In this document: in pieces, positions 11,030 through 21,494 of the stretch
Position numbering within the stretch: position 1 is the first letter of the stretch
How the letters are laid out: each line of letters begins with the position of its first letter
Origin: Symbiodinium natans
Taxonomy: Eukaryota; Sar; Dinophyceae; Suessiales; Symbiodiniaceae
Assembly (NCBI GenBank): GCA_905221605.1
Contig: CAJNDS010002079.1
Span: 1,914,501 to 1,978,500 of the forward strand
DNA length: 64,000 nt
Direction of reading: 5' to 3'
Notes under the pieces: generated by a model
What the model saw: only the letters and a program-made list of their open reading frames with translations
What the model was told of the DNA's origin: nothing
Databases searched by the model: none
Made by a program: the position numbers and the translations under genes

Positions 11030-12085
11030 GTCTACCTCCCACACCCATGGCTCGGCTACCCATTACTTTCACGACCCGTAGCTTCTTGGGACCATTGTTC
11101 CTAGACGAACAGGTAACACTCGATGACCCAGCCCAGCAAATGAGTCTACCTCGCACAGCCACGGTCATTGCTACCCAGAACGTCAGCAGATCTGGCATAG
11201 CCATCAAGACCCGGCACGTGAGTCTACCTCGCACAGCCAAAGTCATTGCGACCCGGAACGTTAGCATGCCGGGCATAGCCATCAAGACCCGGCACGTGAG
11301 TCTACATCGCACAGCCATAGTCATTGCGGCTCCGCATGTCAGGTTACCTTGTACAGGCAATAAGCACGTGAGTCTACCTCCCACGGCCATGGCTCAGCTA
11401 CCAATTACCTTCACCACCCGTAGCTTCTTGGGACCCTTGTTCCTAGACGAACAGGTAAGACTCGATGACCCAGCAAATGAGTCTACCTCGCACAGCCACG
11501 GTCATTGCGACCCGGAACGTCAGCAGACCTGGCATAGCCATCAAGACCAGGCACGTGAGTCTACCTCGCACAGCCAAAGTCATTGCGAACGTTAGCATGC
11601 CCGGCATAGCCATCAAGACCCGGCACGTGAGTCTACATCGCACAGCCATAGTCATTGCGGCTCCGCATGTCAGGTTACCTTGTACAGGCAATAAGCACGT
11701 GAGTCTACCTCCCACACCCATGGTTCAGCTACCCATTACTTTCACGACCCGTAGCTTCTTGGGACCCTTGTTCCTAGACGAACAGGTAAGACTCGATGAC
11801 CCAGCAAATGAGTCTACCTCGCACAGCCACGGTCATTGCGACCCAGAACGTCAGCAGACCTGGCATAGCCATCAAGACCCGGCACGTGAGTCTACCTCGC
11901 ACAGCCACGGTCATTGCGACCCGGAACGTCAGCAGACCTGGCATAGCCATCAAGACCCGGCACGTGAGTCTACCTCGCACAGCCAAAGTCATTGCGACCC
12001 GGAACGTTAGCATGCCCGGCATAGCCGTCAAGACCCGGCGTGTGATCGAGTCTACATAGCACAGCCATAGTCATTGCGGCTCACG
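11030..12085 (+). repeat. 78-bp tandem repeat in 330-343-bp higher-order units
   Basis: The basic unit is 78 bp and contains AGTCTACCTCGCACAGCCA, GTCATTGCGACCCGGAACGT and CATAGCCATCAAGACCCGGC. Every three or four units are followed by a module with GTAGCTTCTTGGGACC and CCTAGACGAACAG. That module recurs at about 11080, 11420 and 11750, giving a higher-order period of 343 and then 330 bp. Because 78 is divisible by three, both strands stay open, producing 26-residue repeats (SLPRTATVIATRNVSRPGIA followed by IKTRHV on plus). The long frames are therefore a by-product of the period and not good evidence of a gene. Confidence 0.85.
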
Positions 12086-12375
12086 TCAGTTTAACTTACG
12101 GAGCCGGTTTTTTAACACCCGGAAATGTAAACAGCCAAGCAGATATTTTTAGTGCATAAATATGAAAACATGCGGATTTAAACTGGTCTTTTACACCACT
12201 CCCGCGGCCGTTGCAGGTTGGCCGCCCTCCACTTTTATTTAAAAAACGTCACTGTGCCTTGTACAGACAATGTCGCTTAAGGGCTTCTAGGGATGAGGGC
12301 CTGATCTCTTTTTCTTCACGCGTTTGAAGCTCCAGCTGTACAAAGCACGCTGAGACTGCCCAGATTCCGCAGAAG
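12086..12375. other. Unique spacer, no gene seen
   Basis: AT-richer sequence between the 78-bp array and the telomere-associated repeats. Nothing recognisable. Confidence 0.4.
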
Positions 12376-12379
12376 TGAA

Positions 12380-14440
12380 AGGCACCGGTTTAGGGATTAG
12401 GGTTTTGCGTTTAAGGTTGGGGTTAGGGTTTAGGGTTTTGGGTTCAGGGATTAGGGTTTACGGTTTAGGGTTTGGGCTGGAGGGCCTGGGAAGTCCAACA
12501 GACGCTCCACCCCTAATCACCTCCCCTTAACACTAATCCCCCCCCCTAATTTGAAATAGTATTTTCCTCGGACCCTCGGTACCCAGCCCAATACTAAACC
12601 GGTTCGAGAATCGGGGGGGGGGGGTTGAGGGGCCTCCCCCCCTAGACCCCCCTAATTTTAAATAATTTCCGGCCAGACCGAATTTCAGAATTAGGGAGAG
12701 GGGGGTTAGTAATTATTGGGGGGACGCATTTAAACTCTAAACCATTGACGCTCAACAAGCTAGGCAGATCGGAGCGCCACGGCGCATTCAAGAGTTTCCC
12801 TTTCCCAGCAGGAAAGGGCAGTGAGCTGAGCCCGGAGAAAAAGAGATCGCATGGCCTCTTCACTGACACGTTAACCCTAAACCCTCCACCCTAAACCCCA
12901 AAACCCCAAGCCCTGAGACCCTAAACTCTAAAGCCCAAACCCTAAACCCTAACCACTTACCCCTCAACTCTACACCCTCAACCCCAAAGCCCAAACCTCA
13001 CACCCTAATCCCTAATCCCTGAACCCGAAGCCCTGCGACCTCAAGTCTTTGAGTGGGCTGACGAAGCAAGTGGCTGTAACAAAGGCATTATGGTTTTGGG
13101 TTGAGGGTTGGGGTTAGGGTGTAGGGTTTTGGTTCAGGGACTAGGTTTTACGGTTTAGGGTTTGGGCTGGAGGTCAGCTGCCCGCGCAAAGCACCTGCGC
13201 ACGCACAAGAGTAGCCAAAAGCTGCTCGCGAGAGCTGGCAGGGTTGGAGGATTTTGGTGTTTGGGCTAGAGGGTTTAGGAAGCCCAACCCTGGAGACGCC
13301 CTCAAGCCTCCATCCCAAACCGTCGACGCTCTACAAGGCAAGCAGCACGGGAGCGCGCATTCAAGAGTTCGAAAAAATTTCCAGCGGGAAAGAGCAGTGG
13401 GTTGAGCCCGGAGAAAAAGGATCGCGTGGTCTCTTCACTGAAGCCCTGACCCCTAAACCCTAGACCCTAAACCATAAAGCCCATACCCTAAACCCTAACC
13501 TCTAACCCCTCAACCCTACACCCTCAACCCTAAAGCCCCGACTTCAAGTATTTGAGTGGGCTGACAGGCGTAGAAAGTAAGTGTAACAAAGGGATTATGG
13601 CATTGGGTTGAGGGTTGGGGCTAGGGTGTAGGGTTTTGGGTTCAGGGATGAGAGGTTACGGTTTAGGGTTTGGGCTGGAGGGCCTATAGGAAGCCCAACC
13701 CGCAGAGCGCCTCCCTCTGCGCGCATTCAGCATGCGCGCATTAAAGATAAAGAGTTCGAACAAATCCCAGCCGAGGCATCTATCGCGTGGCATCTTCACT
13801 GACACGTTAACCGTAAATCCTACACCCTAAACCCCAAGCCCTGACCTCTAAACCCTAGACTCTAAACCCTAAAGTCCAAACCCTAAACCCTAACCACTAA
13901 CCCCTCAGCCCTACACCCTCAACCCTTTGTAATACAAAGGGATTATGGTTTTGGGTTGAGGGTTGGGGCTAGGGTGTAGGGTTTTTAGGTTCAGGGATTA
14001 GGGTTGACGGTTTAGGGTTTGGGCTGGAGAGCCTAGGATGGCCCGACGCTGGAGACGCCCTGAACCCTAAACCCTAAACCGCCTACGAGCCAAGCAGTGC
14101 CAGGACGGCAGCGCCTTGCAGGCACTTTTCAAAGAGTTCGAGAAAATCCCATTCCGGGATACGGAGGGACCAGGGATCGCATGGTACTTTCACAGGACAC
14201 GTTGACCCTAAACCCTACACCCTAAACCCCAAAACCCCAACCCCTGACCCCTAAAACCTAGACCCTAAAGCCTAAACCCTAAACCCTAACCACTGACCCC
14301 TAAACCCTAGACCCTAAACCCTAAAGCCCAAACCCTAAGCCCTAACCACTGACCCCTAAACCCTAGACCCTAAACCCTAAAGCCCAAACCTCACACCCTA
14401 AACCTTAATCCCTAAACCCGCCATGCGACCTCAGGTCTTC
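12380..14440 (+). repeat. Telomere-associated repeat block 1, four divergent units
   Basis: Each unit has a G-strand telomere-like part (for example GGGTTGAGGGTTGGGG, then TAGGGTGTAGGGTTTTGG), a unique core, then a C-strand telomere-like part (CCCTAAACCCTAGACCC). The cores lie at about 12745-12870, 13320-13445, 13720-13812 and 14085-14205 and share AAGAGTTCGA, GAGAAAAAG and GATCGC(A/G)TGG. Unit spacing is 350-600 bp. Telomere motif thus flanks each core in inverted orientation. Confidence 0.8.
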
Positions 14441-14624
14441 AAGTAAAACTCACAAGTCTGCCGGCGTGGCCCACTGCGTGACACCGGTCAGGGTATTGCA
14501 CCAATACCAATGGCCCGGCCGTGAACCTCAGATCTTACTTCAAGTTTGCTCCAAAGCTGAGTCGGGCCCATAACCCCCTCAAGAGATTATATAGGGCACT
14601 TATCTCCCCAAACTCCCCACCCAG

Positions 14625-14935
14625 AACCAGCAGCACCAGTAAGGCTTAGGGTTTCGGGTTTAGGGTTTAAGGGTTTAAGAACCACTGAGTTTGCATGACT
14701 TGGTTAAGGGTTAAGAGTTTAGGGTTTAGGGTTTGGGGTTTAGGGCCGTCAAGGCTCCCCAATTGAAGCCAAAGAGTAATTCTTATGGAGTGTTGGGCGC
14801 TATTTTGGGCCAGGATCCATGAAGGCTGTAAATGCTGAAGGATTTGGGCTCAGGACTTGGGGTTTAGGACTTCACCCAAAACGAAATGCACGCCAGGAGC
14901 AGCCCAGATACATTGACTAAAGCTTCCCCTAAACC
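14625..14935 (+). repeat. Telomere-associated repeat block 2, core copy 1
   Basis: This core starts at GCAGCACCAGTAAGGCTTAG and runs through GCCAAAGAGTAATTCTTATG and GCTGTAAATGCTGAAGGATT to AAAGCTTCCCC. It is repeated at 17557-17873 and 18133-18430 with few changes. After copy 1 the CCCTAAA run leads into the LINE; after copies 2 and 3 it leads into a second conserved part. Confidence 0.85.
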
Positions 14936-14994
14936 CTAAACCCTAAACCCTAAACCCTAAACCCTAAACCCTAAACCCTAAACCCTAAACCCTT
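14928..14994 (-). repeat. (CCCTAAA)n array at LINE 3' flank
   Basis: About nine perfect units joined directly to TTTTGAAACC, where the LINE-derived sequence begins. Relative to LINE transcription (minus strand) the element's 3' end runs straight into GGGTTTAGGG units with no poly(A). Confidence 0.9.
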
Positions 14995-15329
14995 TTGAAA
15001 CCGGACTTGATGACTGCCAGCATTTCCCCCGCTGCTCTTCAGCCGAGGCCCGAAAACATCTGCACACAATCACTCCATTCCCTGGGACAGGCACTCCATG
15101 TGACGACTACCGAATGCCGAAGCCAAACAGCCCTGATGACACTTGGCATTACATGCATTTCGAGGCTCATCCTGGGGTGTGAAGAAGAGAGTGTCAGGCG
15201 ATGGAGATGTGGGTTGTGGCCTCCAATTTGCAACAGTTGTGGGCCCCTCAAGAGGAAGTCCCGATAGATAAGCCCGAGAGTGTGTGGCAAGCCGCGCGGT
15301 CGCTTTGTCGCTTGTGGTCGTGCACTATC

Positions 15330-16367
15330 TCACGAGTGCCCGAAACCTGATACCTGCAAGACACGCGAAGTGTGCCCTGAACAGTTGAATTCGAAGCAAG
15401 TCTGCTGAAGGTCTGGATCCACCAGCATATCAATGTTGAAGACTTGCTTTAGCATGAGACAGTGGCTGCAAACTTGAACAAAATCATCGACTTGGAGACA
15501 TCCCACCCCAAGCTCTCTGTCCAGGATGACTGCCCTGAGACCGCCCTGGTTCGGAACAACAAAGACAGACATATACCACTCTGCAAACTCAGCAGCCTGC
15601 AGAGGATGCTGCCAGCTTGCCCAAATCTGAGGCAGATAGTAGCCAACGTCATCAGTGTACTGCAGCGCAAGTCTGTCAGATCTATCATTCCACGAAATCT
15701 TATCCTGCGCTAATACAGCGATGTCTTCCGACCGAACTGGCCCCTCGGGCAGCAAACCCAGCGCCTGACAAGCTTGCGAAGCCCAACTGAGCATGTGATT
15801 CCAGGGCCCTCCCACTGCCAGGGCTTGCCCGTCGCGAGAAGCCGCATGGAGCGAAGCCAACTCCAGAGACTCAGTGCGCCTACGAAAGCAATGCCCTACG
15901 TACGTCCACTTACGCCTGACGAGCGCATAGGCCCACTGTCTGCGAGGATTCAATCTTAACAACTGCTGCGCCACTCGTCTTCGCTGCCTATTCAAGGCAA
16001 CCGCCCTGGCACAGGACAAGGTGTGGTGAACATGGAGTTTCAGCATGAGCACTACCATGGTGGTCTGGAGCTTCTTGATAGGTTGCAGAACAGACTGCAG
16101 TGGCTCAAGCATGGGGGCCAGGAAACTCCACTTGCTGAACACATAGCGATCAAGCAGCACTAAAGCTTCAGAAGGACTACGCCAATCACACGCCTTTAAA
16201 GGCCTCGCAATCGACTCCCATCCTGCATGTGTGGCCTTCAATGCTGCCTCCAAGACCCACGAGCTGACTGAGGTCTCTGCTTGGTAATGTCTAAGGGGTC
16301 TCCTGAGATACTCTCCAACGGTTACCCACTTACACTGCGTTGCCGGGTGATCAGGATCTGAAGGCAA
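15330..16367 (-). pseudogene. LINE C-terminal region
   Basis: A 345-codon frame with no RT catalytic motif. It contains SPSEALVLLDRYVFSKWSFL, then APMLEPLQSVLQPIKKLQTT, and RRVAQQLLRLNPRRQWAYAL followed by WTYVGHCFRR. A Trp-x-x-x-Gly-His motif after a basic helix is typical of the region behind the RT domain of many LINEs ('W.GHV.R'). The frame overlaps the end of the endonuclease fragment by about 45 bp in a different register, which marks the internal deletion junction near 16340-16367. Confidence 0.6.
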
Positions 16368-16700
16368 ATAACCTCAACACATCTTCTTCCAGCATGAGTC
16401 GCAATGACAGAATCCACCACTGACTCATCAAGTAGAATCATCTGGCTAAGGTGTGAATCTCCCTCCCATGTTCCAAAAACCCTATAATCAACCAGTTCGC
16501 TTTCCTCGGGAAACGAGAGCTCCCTCAGGGAGCCAAGTCCTGAGGACTCCTTGCACTTAATTTCCCTGAGACCTCCAACTTCCTGAAGGACCACTACATC
16601 AAGTGCTTCCGTCACTGGCCCTTCCATCCAATGCGAGAATGTATCCAAGGCACGTCCTCGAAGATTCCAAGAATGTGAGTGTACAATGAAAGGACCCTGA
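16322..16700 (-). pseudogene. LINE endonuclease-like fragment
   Basis: The segment reads SHSWNLRGRALDTFSHWMEG, then LDVVVLQEVGG and YRVFGTWEGDSHLSQMILL. 'SWN' followed about 27 residues later by 'DVVVLQE' matches the first two motifs of the exonuclease-endonuclease-phosphatase domain (catalytic Asn and Glu) used by LINEs to nick their target. The segment ends abruptly near 16355, before the later catalytic Asp/His motifs, where the C-terminal region starts in another frame. Confidence 0.6.
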
Positions 16701-16729
16701 ACCGAAGCACCTTCACTAATGCCCCCCAG

Positions 16730-17152
16730 TCAGCTTGATCTCAGCTTTGCTTCGAGCTGACCCACATCCACGCCACCGAGCTTGCCAGCAAGGACGCTCA
16801 AGTTGAAATGACAATCACCATGCAACCGTAAGCTCTGCCCCGAAAATCTAACAGCAATGACCTTCTGTTCACTTTCTGCAAGGAGACTGCCAGCATCCAG
16901 GGCCATAACCCTCCCTCCCTGAATCCAAACGACAGCCATGTTCCAGTCAACCTCTACTGTCTCATCTTCGTGACCCAGGCCTGCTGCACGCAGAAGTCTC
17001 TCGAAGCCTGCCCTTAGCAGTTTCCCTTTCTCACGCACAGCAAAAGGCTTCGAAGGGCTAACCCATAGAGCATTGCCGTTCATCCTTTTGTTTACGACGG
17101 GGAGCATGTCAAAGAACCTTGAGCGCGCATCTCGGTCGGGAAGCGGTTTCAA
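16730..17152 (-). pseudogene. LINE N-terminal ORF
   Basis: The frame encodes 140 residues from a Met at 17152, including FDMLPVVNKRMNGNALWVSP and RFSGQSLRLHGDCHFNLSVL, and stops at a TGA at 16730-16732. The same frame continues past that TGA as LGGISEGASVQGPFIVHSHS and joins the endonuclease-like segment without a shift, so this single stop probably interrupts what was one long ORF. The role of the N-terminal part is unknown; in other LINEs such regions bind RNA. Confidence 0.6.
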
Positions 17153-17178
17153 GACTAGATGTGCTGTTCGTGCACGAA

Positions 17179-17365
17179 ACCCTAAACCCTAAACCCTAAA
17201 CCCTAAACCCTAAACCCTAAACCCTAAACCCTAAACCCTAAACCCTAAACCCTGCACCCTAAGCCCTAAACCCTAAACCCTAAACCCTAAACCCTAACCC
17301 TAAACCCCAACCCCTAAGCCCCAAACCCTGAACCCTAACCCTAACCCCAACCCCAAACCATTCAG
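17179..17365 (-). repeat. CCCTAAA array at LINE 5' flank, grading into variants
   Basis: About twelve clean CCCTAAA units are followed by mixed units (CCCTGCA, CCCTAAG, CCCCAAC, CCCTGAA) up to AAACCATTCAGG. The same degenerate tail, in the same order, closes the telomeric parts of the empty units at 17873 and 18430, which fixes the location of the LINE insertion within the unit. Confidence 0.9.
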
Positions 17366-18730
17366 GTATGGAGGAAGCCTCGAGGCCTGAGTTCTAACCC
17401 TCCCCCAGCCCCCGTTGTGAGGAACAGGGTTTAGGGTTTGGGGTTTAGGGTTTAGGGTTTGGGGTGTGGGGTGTGCCCGCGACCCTCAACCCAAAACCTT
17501 CAACCCTAACCCCAAAATCCCGGACCCTCGCCCCTAAACCCTAAACCCCAAACCACAGCAGCAGCGCCAGTAGGGCTTAGGGTTTAGGGTTTAGGGTTTC
17601 GGGTTTAGGGTTTAAGGGTTTAAGAACCACTGAGGTTGCGTGACTTGGTTTAGGGTTAAGAGTTTAGGGTTTGGGGTTTAGGGCTGTCAAGGCTCCCCAA
17701 TTGAAGCCAAAGAGTAATTCTTATGGAGTGTTGGGCGCTATTTTGGGCCAGGATCCATGAAGGCTGTAAATGCTGAAGGATTTGGGCTCAGGACTTGGGG
17801 TTTAGGACTTCACCCAAAACGAAACGCACGCCAGGAGCAGCCTAGATACATTCATTGACTAAAGCTTCCCCTAAACCCTAAACCCTAAACCCAACCCCTA
17901 AGCCCCAAACCCTGAACCCTAACCCTAACCCCAACCCCAAACCATTCAGGTATGGAGGAAGCCTCGAGGCCTGAGTTCTAACCCTCCCCCAGCCCCCGTT
18001 GTGAGGAACAGGGTTTAGGGTTTGGGGTTTAGGGTTTAGGGTTTGGGGTGTGCCCGCGACCCTCAACCCAAAACCTTCAACCCTAACCCCAAAATCCCGG
18101 ACCCTCGCCCCTAAACCCTAAACCCCAAACCACAGCAGCAGCGCCAGTAGGGCTTAGGGTTTAGGGTTTCGGGTTTAGGGTTTAAGGGTTTGAGAACCAC
18201 TGAGGTTGCGTGAGTTAAGAGTTTAGGGTTTGGGGTTTAGGGCTGTCAAGGCTCCCCAATTGAAGCCAAAGAGTAATTCTTATGGAGTGTTGGGCGCTAC
18301 TTTGGGCCAGGATCCATGAAGGCTGTAAATGCTGAAGGATTTGGGCTCAGGATTTGGGGTTTAGGACTTCACCCAGAACGAAACGCACGCCAGGAGCAGC
18401 CTAGATACATTCATTGACTAAAGCTTCCCCTAAACCCTAAACCCTAAACCCCAACCCCTAAGCCCTAAACCCTGAACCCTAACCCTAAACCCCAACCCCA
18501 AACCATTCAGGTATGGAGGAAGCCTCGAGGCCTGAGTTCTAACCCTCCCCCAGCCCCCGTTGTGAGGAACAGGGTTTCGGGTTTCGACTCTCACACTGGC
18601 ATAAGTTTCGGGTTTAGGGTTTAGGGTTTAGGGTTTGGGGTGTGCCCTCGACCCTCAACCCAAAACCTTCAACCCTAACCCCAAAATCCCGGACCCTCGC
18701 CCCTAAACCCTAAACCCCAAACCACAGACC
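17366..18730 (+). repeat. Telomere-associated repeat block 2, units of 577-592 bp
   Basis: CCACAGCAGCAGCGCC-type starts lie at 17553 and 18130, and a shortened start (CCACAGACC) at 18722, giving periods of 577 and 592 bp. Each unit contains the 300-bp core (see 14625-14935), a C-strand telomeric run, the conserved segment TTCAGGTATGGAGGAAGCCT through CCCCCGTTGTGAGGAACAGG, a G-strand telomeric run, and CCCTCGCCCCTAAACC. The first complete unit contains the LINE. Confidence 0.85.
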
Positions 18731-18956
18731 AAGCCCTACGCTATAAGCATGAGCTCTACGGTGCTTCAATGTCGATGTTTGACTGTCTTGGAAAAGCTGG
18801 GCGGGGAGAAACCAAGGGTTCGATGCCGGGACACGGGATTCAACGAGTCTCCAAGTGGCATCGTCAGGGCATCGACCGAAAGCAGCGTTCATCATGGCCA
18901 GGGCAACGCGTTGGGCTTCCTTGCAGAATGGTTGGGCAGCAGAATGCTAAACACCA

Positions 18957-19913
18957 ATGTATCAGGGTTTTGGGCAGCAAGCAGTCTTAGCAGGTGTGTT
19001 ATTCTGCCAAAGTTCTTCGCATGAGCGAGCAGTCGGATACGGCGTAGAGCGAAGCAAAGTCGATGACGATGAAGAAGTACGCGGCATAGAGCGAGGCAAA
19101 GCCGAGGACCATGAAGATGTGTCCGGCACGGAGCGAGGCAAAGCCGAGGACAATGAAGACGTGCCGGCCACGGAGCGAGGCAAAGTCGAGGACCATGAAG
19201 ACTGGTCTGGCATGGATGAAGACGGGTCTGGCATGGAGCGAGGCAAAGTCGAGGACCATGAAGACGGGTCTGGCATGGAGTGGCGGCGGTTCCAACGATT
19301 CACACGCTCCGAACTGTTCCACCCAGTGGCATTCCAAGAAGAGTCAGCATGCCAGGAAGAGTCTGAGGAGCCCGAGGTACGCCAGGAAGAGTCTGAGGAG
19401 CCAGAGGCATTCCACGCAGAGTCGGCATCACGGCGGTCCTGCCACTGCTGCACGTGCCTCCATCGGCGCTCCCAACGACTGAACTCCATGGACGAGTCCG
19501 ACATCGAAAGAGACACGCACAAAAAAGAGGTAAAGGTGGACAAAAACTTGGGCAACAAATGCCTGCGATGGCAAAACAAGACAAGGGAACAGGTGGAGCA
19601 CAGCACGTGCAATGAGAAAGTTTCAGAAGTACGTGCCTACTCAGGGAACCCACAACGTCTGATGGCACTCCTGCTTTTGAGGGTGGGGCAAACACCATGC
19701 ACTTTGCGAGGGGGTCGCCAAAACGAAGAGTGTGTCAAACACAGCAAGCAGAGGCGATGTCAGTCCTATATTTCACCCATACATAGCTTCCACGCGTTGC
19801 AAGTTTTCAAAGGGCCAGCGTGTGCAACGCAAGCCCTTAGCAGCCCAGATACTTGCCCCACTACCCGGGCTGGGATGTCCGAAATATGTACCTCGCAGTC
19901 TGTAACGAGTTAG
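18957..19913 (+). CDS. Acidic protein with 14-residue repeats (uncertain)
   Basis: A 318-codon frame whose residues ~40-105 consist of degenerate 14-residue repeats of the type ERGKVEDHEDGSGM (42-bp DNA period), followed by Glu-rich repeats (QEESEEPEVRQEESEEPEAF) and a Cys/Arg segment (RRSCHCCTCLHRRSQR). The minus strand is also open across the repeats (ARPVFMVLDFASLH type), so openness alone proves little. The charged composition resembles low-complexity nuclear proteins. No family is recognised; it may be an expanded minisatellite and not a gene. Confidence 0.35.
   Translation: MYQGFGQQAVLAGVLFCQSSSHERAVGYGVERSKVDDDEEVRGIERGKAEDHEDVSGTERGKAEDNEDVPATERGKVEDHEDWSGMDEDGSGMERGKVEDHEDGSGMEWRRFQRFTRSELFHPVAFQEESACQEESEEPEVRQEESEEPEAFHAESASRRSCHCCTCLHRRSQRLNSMDESDIERDTHKKEVKVDKNLGNKCLRWQNKTREQVEHSTCNEKVSEVRAYSGNPQRLMALLLLRVGQTPCTLRGGRQNEECVKHSKQRRCQSYISPIHSFHALQVFKGPACATQALSSPDTCPTTRAGMSEICTSQSVTS
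19036..19290 (+). repeat. 42-bp tandem repeat
   Basis: Units of the form GAGCGAGGCAAAG(T/C)CGAGGA then CCATGAAGA plus a variable GGTCTGGCATG part occur about six times; one unit carries a short internal duplication ('ATGAAGACTGGTCTGGCATGG'). Confidence 0.75.
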
Positions 19914-20440
19914 AGAATTTTATAGCATTGCAGCTGAACTGCACCAGAGCTACTTCTGGCACCCAGCAAGAAAAACAAAAGAGAGACTAAGGCTGCCCAT
20001 ATGTGGGACAGGAACCTTCATGATATGTTCGCCTCGGCTTCCAACCATTTTGCGTCTAGAGCTAGAGCAAGCAGACCATGACCTGGTTTCCTTCCCTCCT
20101 TCCCGAAATCTCTGACTCACCCCCCCTCCTCCCGCCCTGTGGGACCTGCCAAAACCACTTGGAGGCCCTCTAAAACCTCCCTGGGACACTTTCTCGGCAC
20201 CATTTCTGGTGTTCGCCTGGGACTGTCCTTGAACCTTCCTGGGAGAGCCCTGGAACAGACGCTGCACCCCGCTGCAGGCCGGACCAGCTGCCGAGGCGGC
20301 GCGCGCAAGCGTTTGCAATTATTAACAGTAATAGAACTTTCTTGTCTTTATCGCCGCCACTATTAGCTATGTCTCTATATGGGAACGTTTTACACATGCG
20401 TGGTAAGAGAGGAATACAAACATCATCAATTTTTCATAGG
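19914..20440. other. No supported gene
   Basis: Overlapping minus-strand frames at 19950-20318 and 20170-20397 show no domain. Around 20150-20240 the sequence is rich in GGGA/TCCC words without clear periodicity. Confidence 0.4.
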
Positions 20441-20450
20441 GCGTCGCGAA

Positions 20451-21090
20451 CCTATGTTTTGGCCTTAGGTTGAGGATTTGTGAACGCCAAAATGGTCAAA
20501 AATCACTAAAAATTGCCATTTCGGTGGTTTCCAAAGTCGCCAAAATAGCCAAAATTCATATGTTTTGGCTCTAGATTGAGGGTTTGTGAAGGCCAAAAAT
20601 TGCACAAAATCACAAAAAAATACCATTTGGGTGGTTTCCCAGGCCGCCAAACTAGCCGAAATCCCTATGTTTTGGCCCTGGCTTGAGGGTTTGTGAAAGC
20701 CAAAAATGGTCAAAAAGCACAAAAAAATTTCCATTTGGGCGGTTTTCAAGGCCGCCAAATGAGCCAAAATCCCTATGTTTTGGCCTTAGGCTTAGGGTTT
20801 GGCCTTAGGTTTAGGGTTTGTGAAAGCAAAAAATTGTCATTGCCATTTGGGTGGTTTCCAAGGCCGCCAAACTAGCAAAATTCCCTATGTTTTGGCCCTA
20901 GGTTGAGGGTTTGTGAAGGCTAAGAATTATCAAAAATCACTAAAAATTGGAATTTGGGTGGTTTCCAAGGCCGCCAAACTAGCCAGAATCCCTATGTTTT
21001 GGCCGTAGATTGAGGGTTTGTGAAAGCAATAAATGATCAACAATCACTAAAAATTGTCATTTGTGTGGTTTCCACAGCCTCCAAACGCGC
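20451..21090 (+). repeat. ~107-bp tandem repeat, six copies
   Basis: CCTATGTTTTGGCC recurs at 20451, 20557 (as CATATGTTTTGG), 20664, 20772, 20884 and 20991. Each unit also has GAGGGTTTGTGAA, CAAAAATCAC and GGTGGTTTCCAAGGCCGCCA. The last copy grades into the 32-bp array. The word GCGTCGCGAA lies just before the first unit (20441) and is the core of the next array, so the two arrays are physically linked. Confidence 0.85.
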
Positions 21091-21099
21091 CAATGTCGC

Positions 21100-21460
21100 G
21101 AAAATATCCGCAAACATATCCACCCTGTAACACCGGGCGTCGCGAAAATATCTACCCTGTCACACCGGGCGTCGCGAAAATATCTACCCTGTTACACCAG
21201 GCGTCGCGAAAATATCTACCCTGTCACAGCGGGCGTCGCGCATTAGGCCATTGGATAGGGACTTTGAAGGCGCAAAATACCAAGAGATCACAGATACATA
21301 CCCTGTAACACCGGGCGTCGCGAAAATATCTACGAAAATATCCACCCTGCAACACCGGGCGTCGCGCATCAGGCCATTGGATGGGGACTTTGAAGGCGTA
21401 AAATTCCCAGAAATCACCAATACTTACCCTGTGACACCGGGCGTCGCGCATCTGGCTTTT
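21100..21460 (+). repeat. 32-bp tandem repeat with CGGGCGTCGCG core
   Basis: The unit is ACACCGGGCGTCGCGAAAAT followed by ATCTACCCTGTN, spaced 32 bp in the first four copies. From 21240 the array switches to longer units in which GCGTCGCGCATNAGGCCATT and GGGACTTTGAAGGCG are added (copies near 21240, 21365 and 21440). CpG is unusually dense. This is not a CRISPR array: repeats are contiguous, with no unique spacers of uniform length. Confidence 0.85.
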
Positions 21461-21494
21461 TTTTTCTAATTTCTCCCCATTGAGGCCAACCGGG

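Larger units (their letters stand above)
14995..17178 (-). mobile_element. Non-LTR (LINE-type) retroelement, internally deleted
   Basis: Minus-strand open segments in order are an N-terminal ORF, an apurinic-endonuclease-like segment, and a post-reverse-transcriptase C-terminal region. The reverse-transcriptase core with its YxDD motif is missing, so the copy is non-autonomous. Both edges abut CCCTAAA arrays. Sister repeat units at 17870-17945 and 18427-18510 show the same place without an insertion. In this strand sense the order is TTTAGGG array, LINE, TTTAGGG array. Its general layout resembles LINEs I associate with dinoflagellates, but the assignment rests on eye-read motifs. Confidence 0.75.

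Noticed and set aside
10914-12059. Several 80-208-codon frames in the 78-bp array
   Set aside because: A period divisible by three keeps several frames open; no coding evidence beyond that.
21100-21460. CRISPR-like 32-bp repeats
   Set aside because: Repeats are contiguous or separated by repeated sequence; there are no unique uniform spacers and no cas genes.
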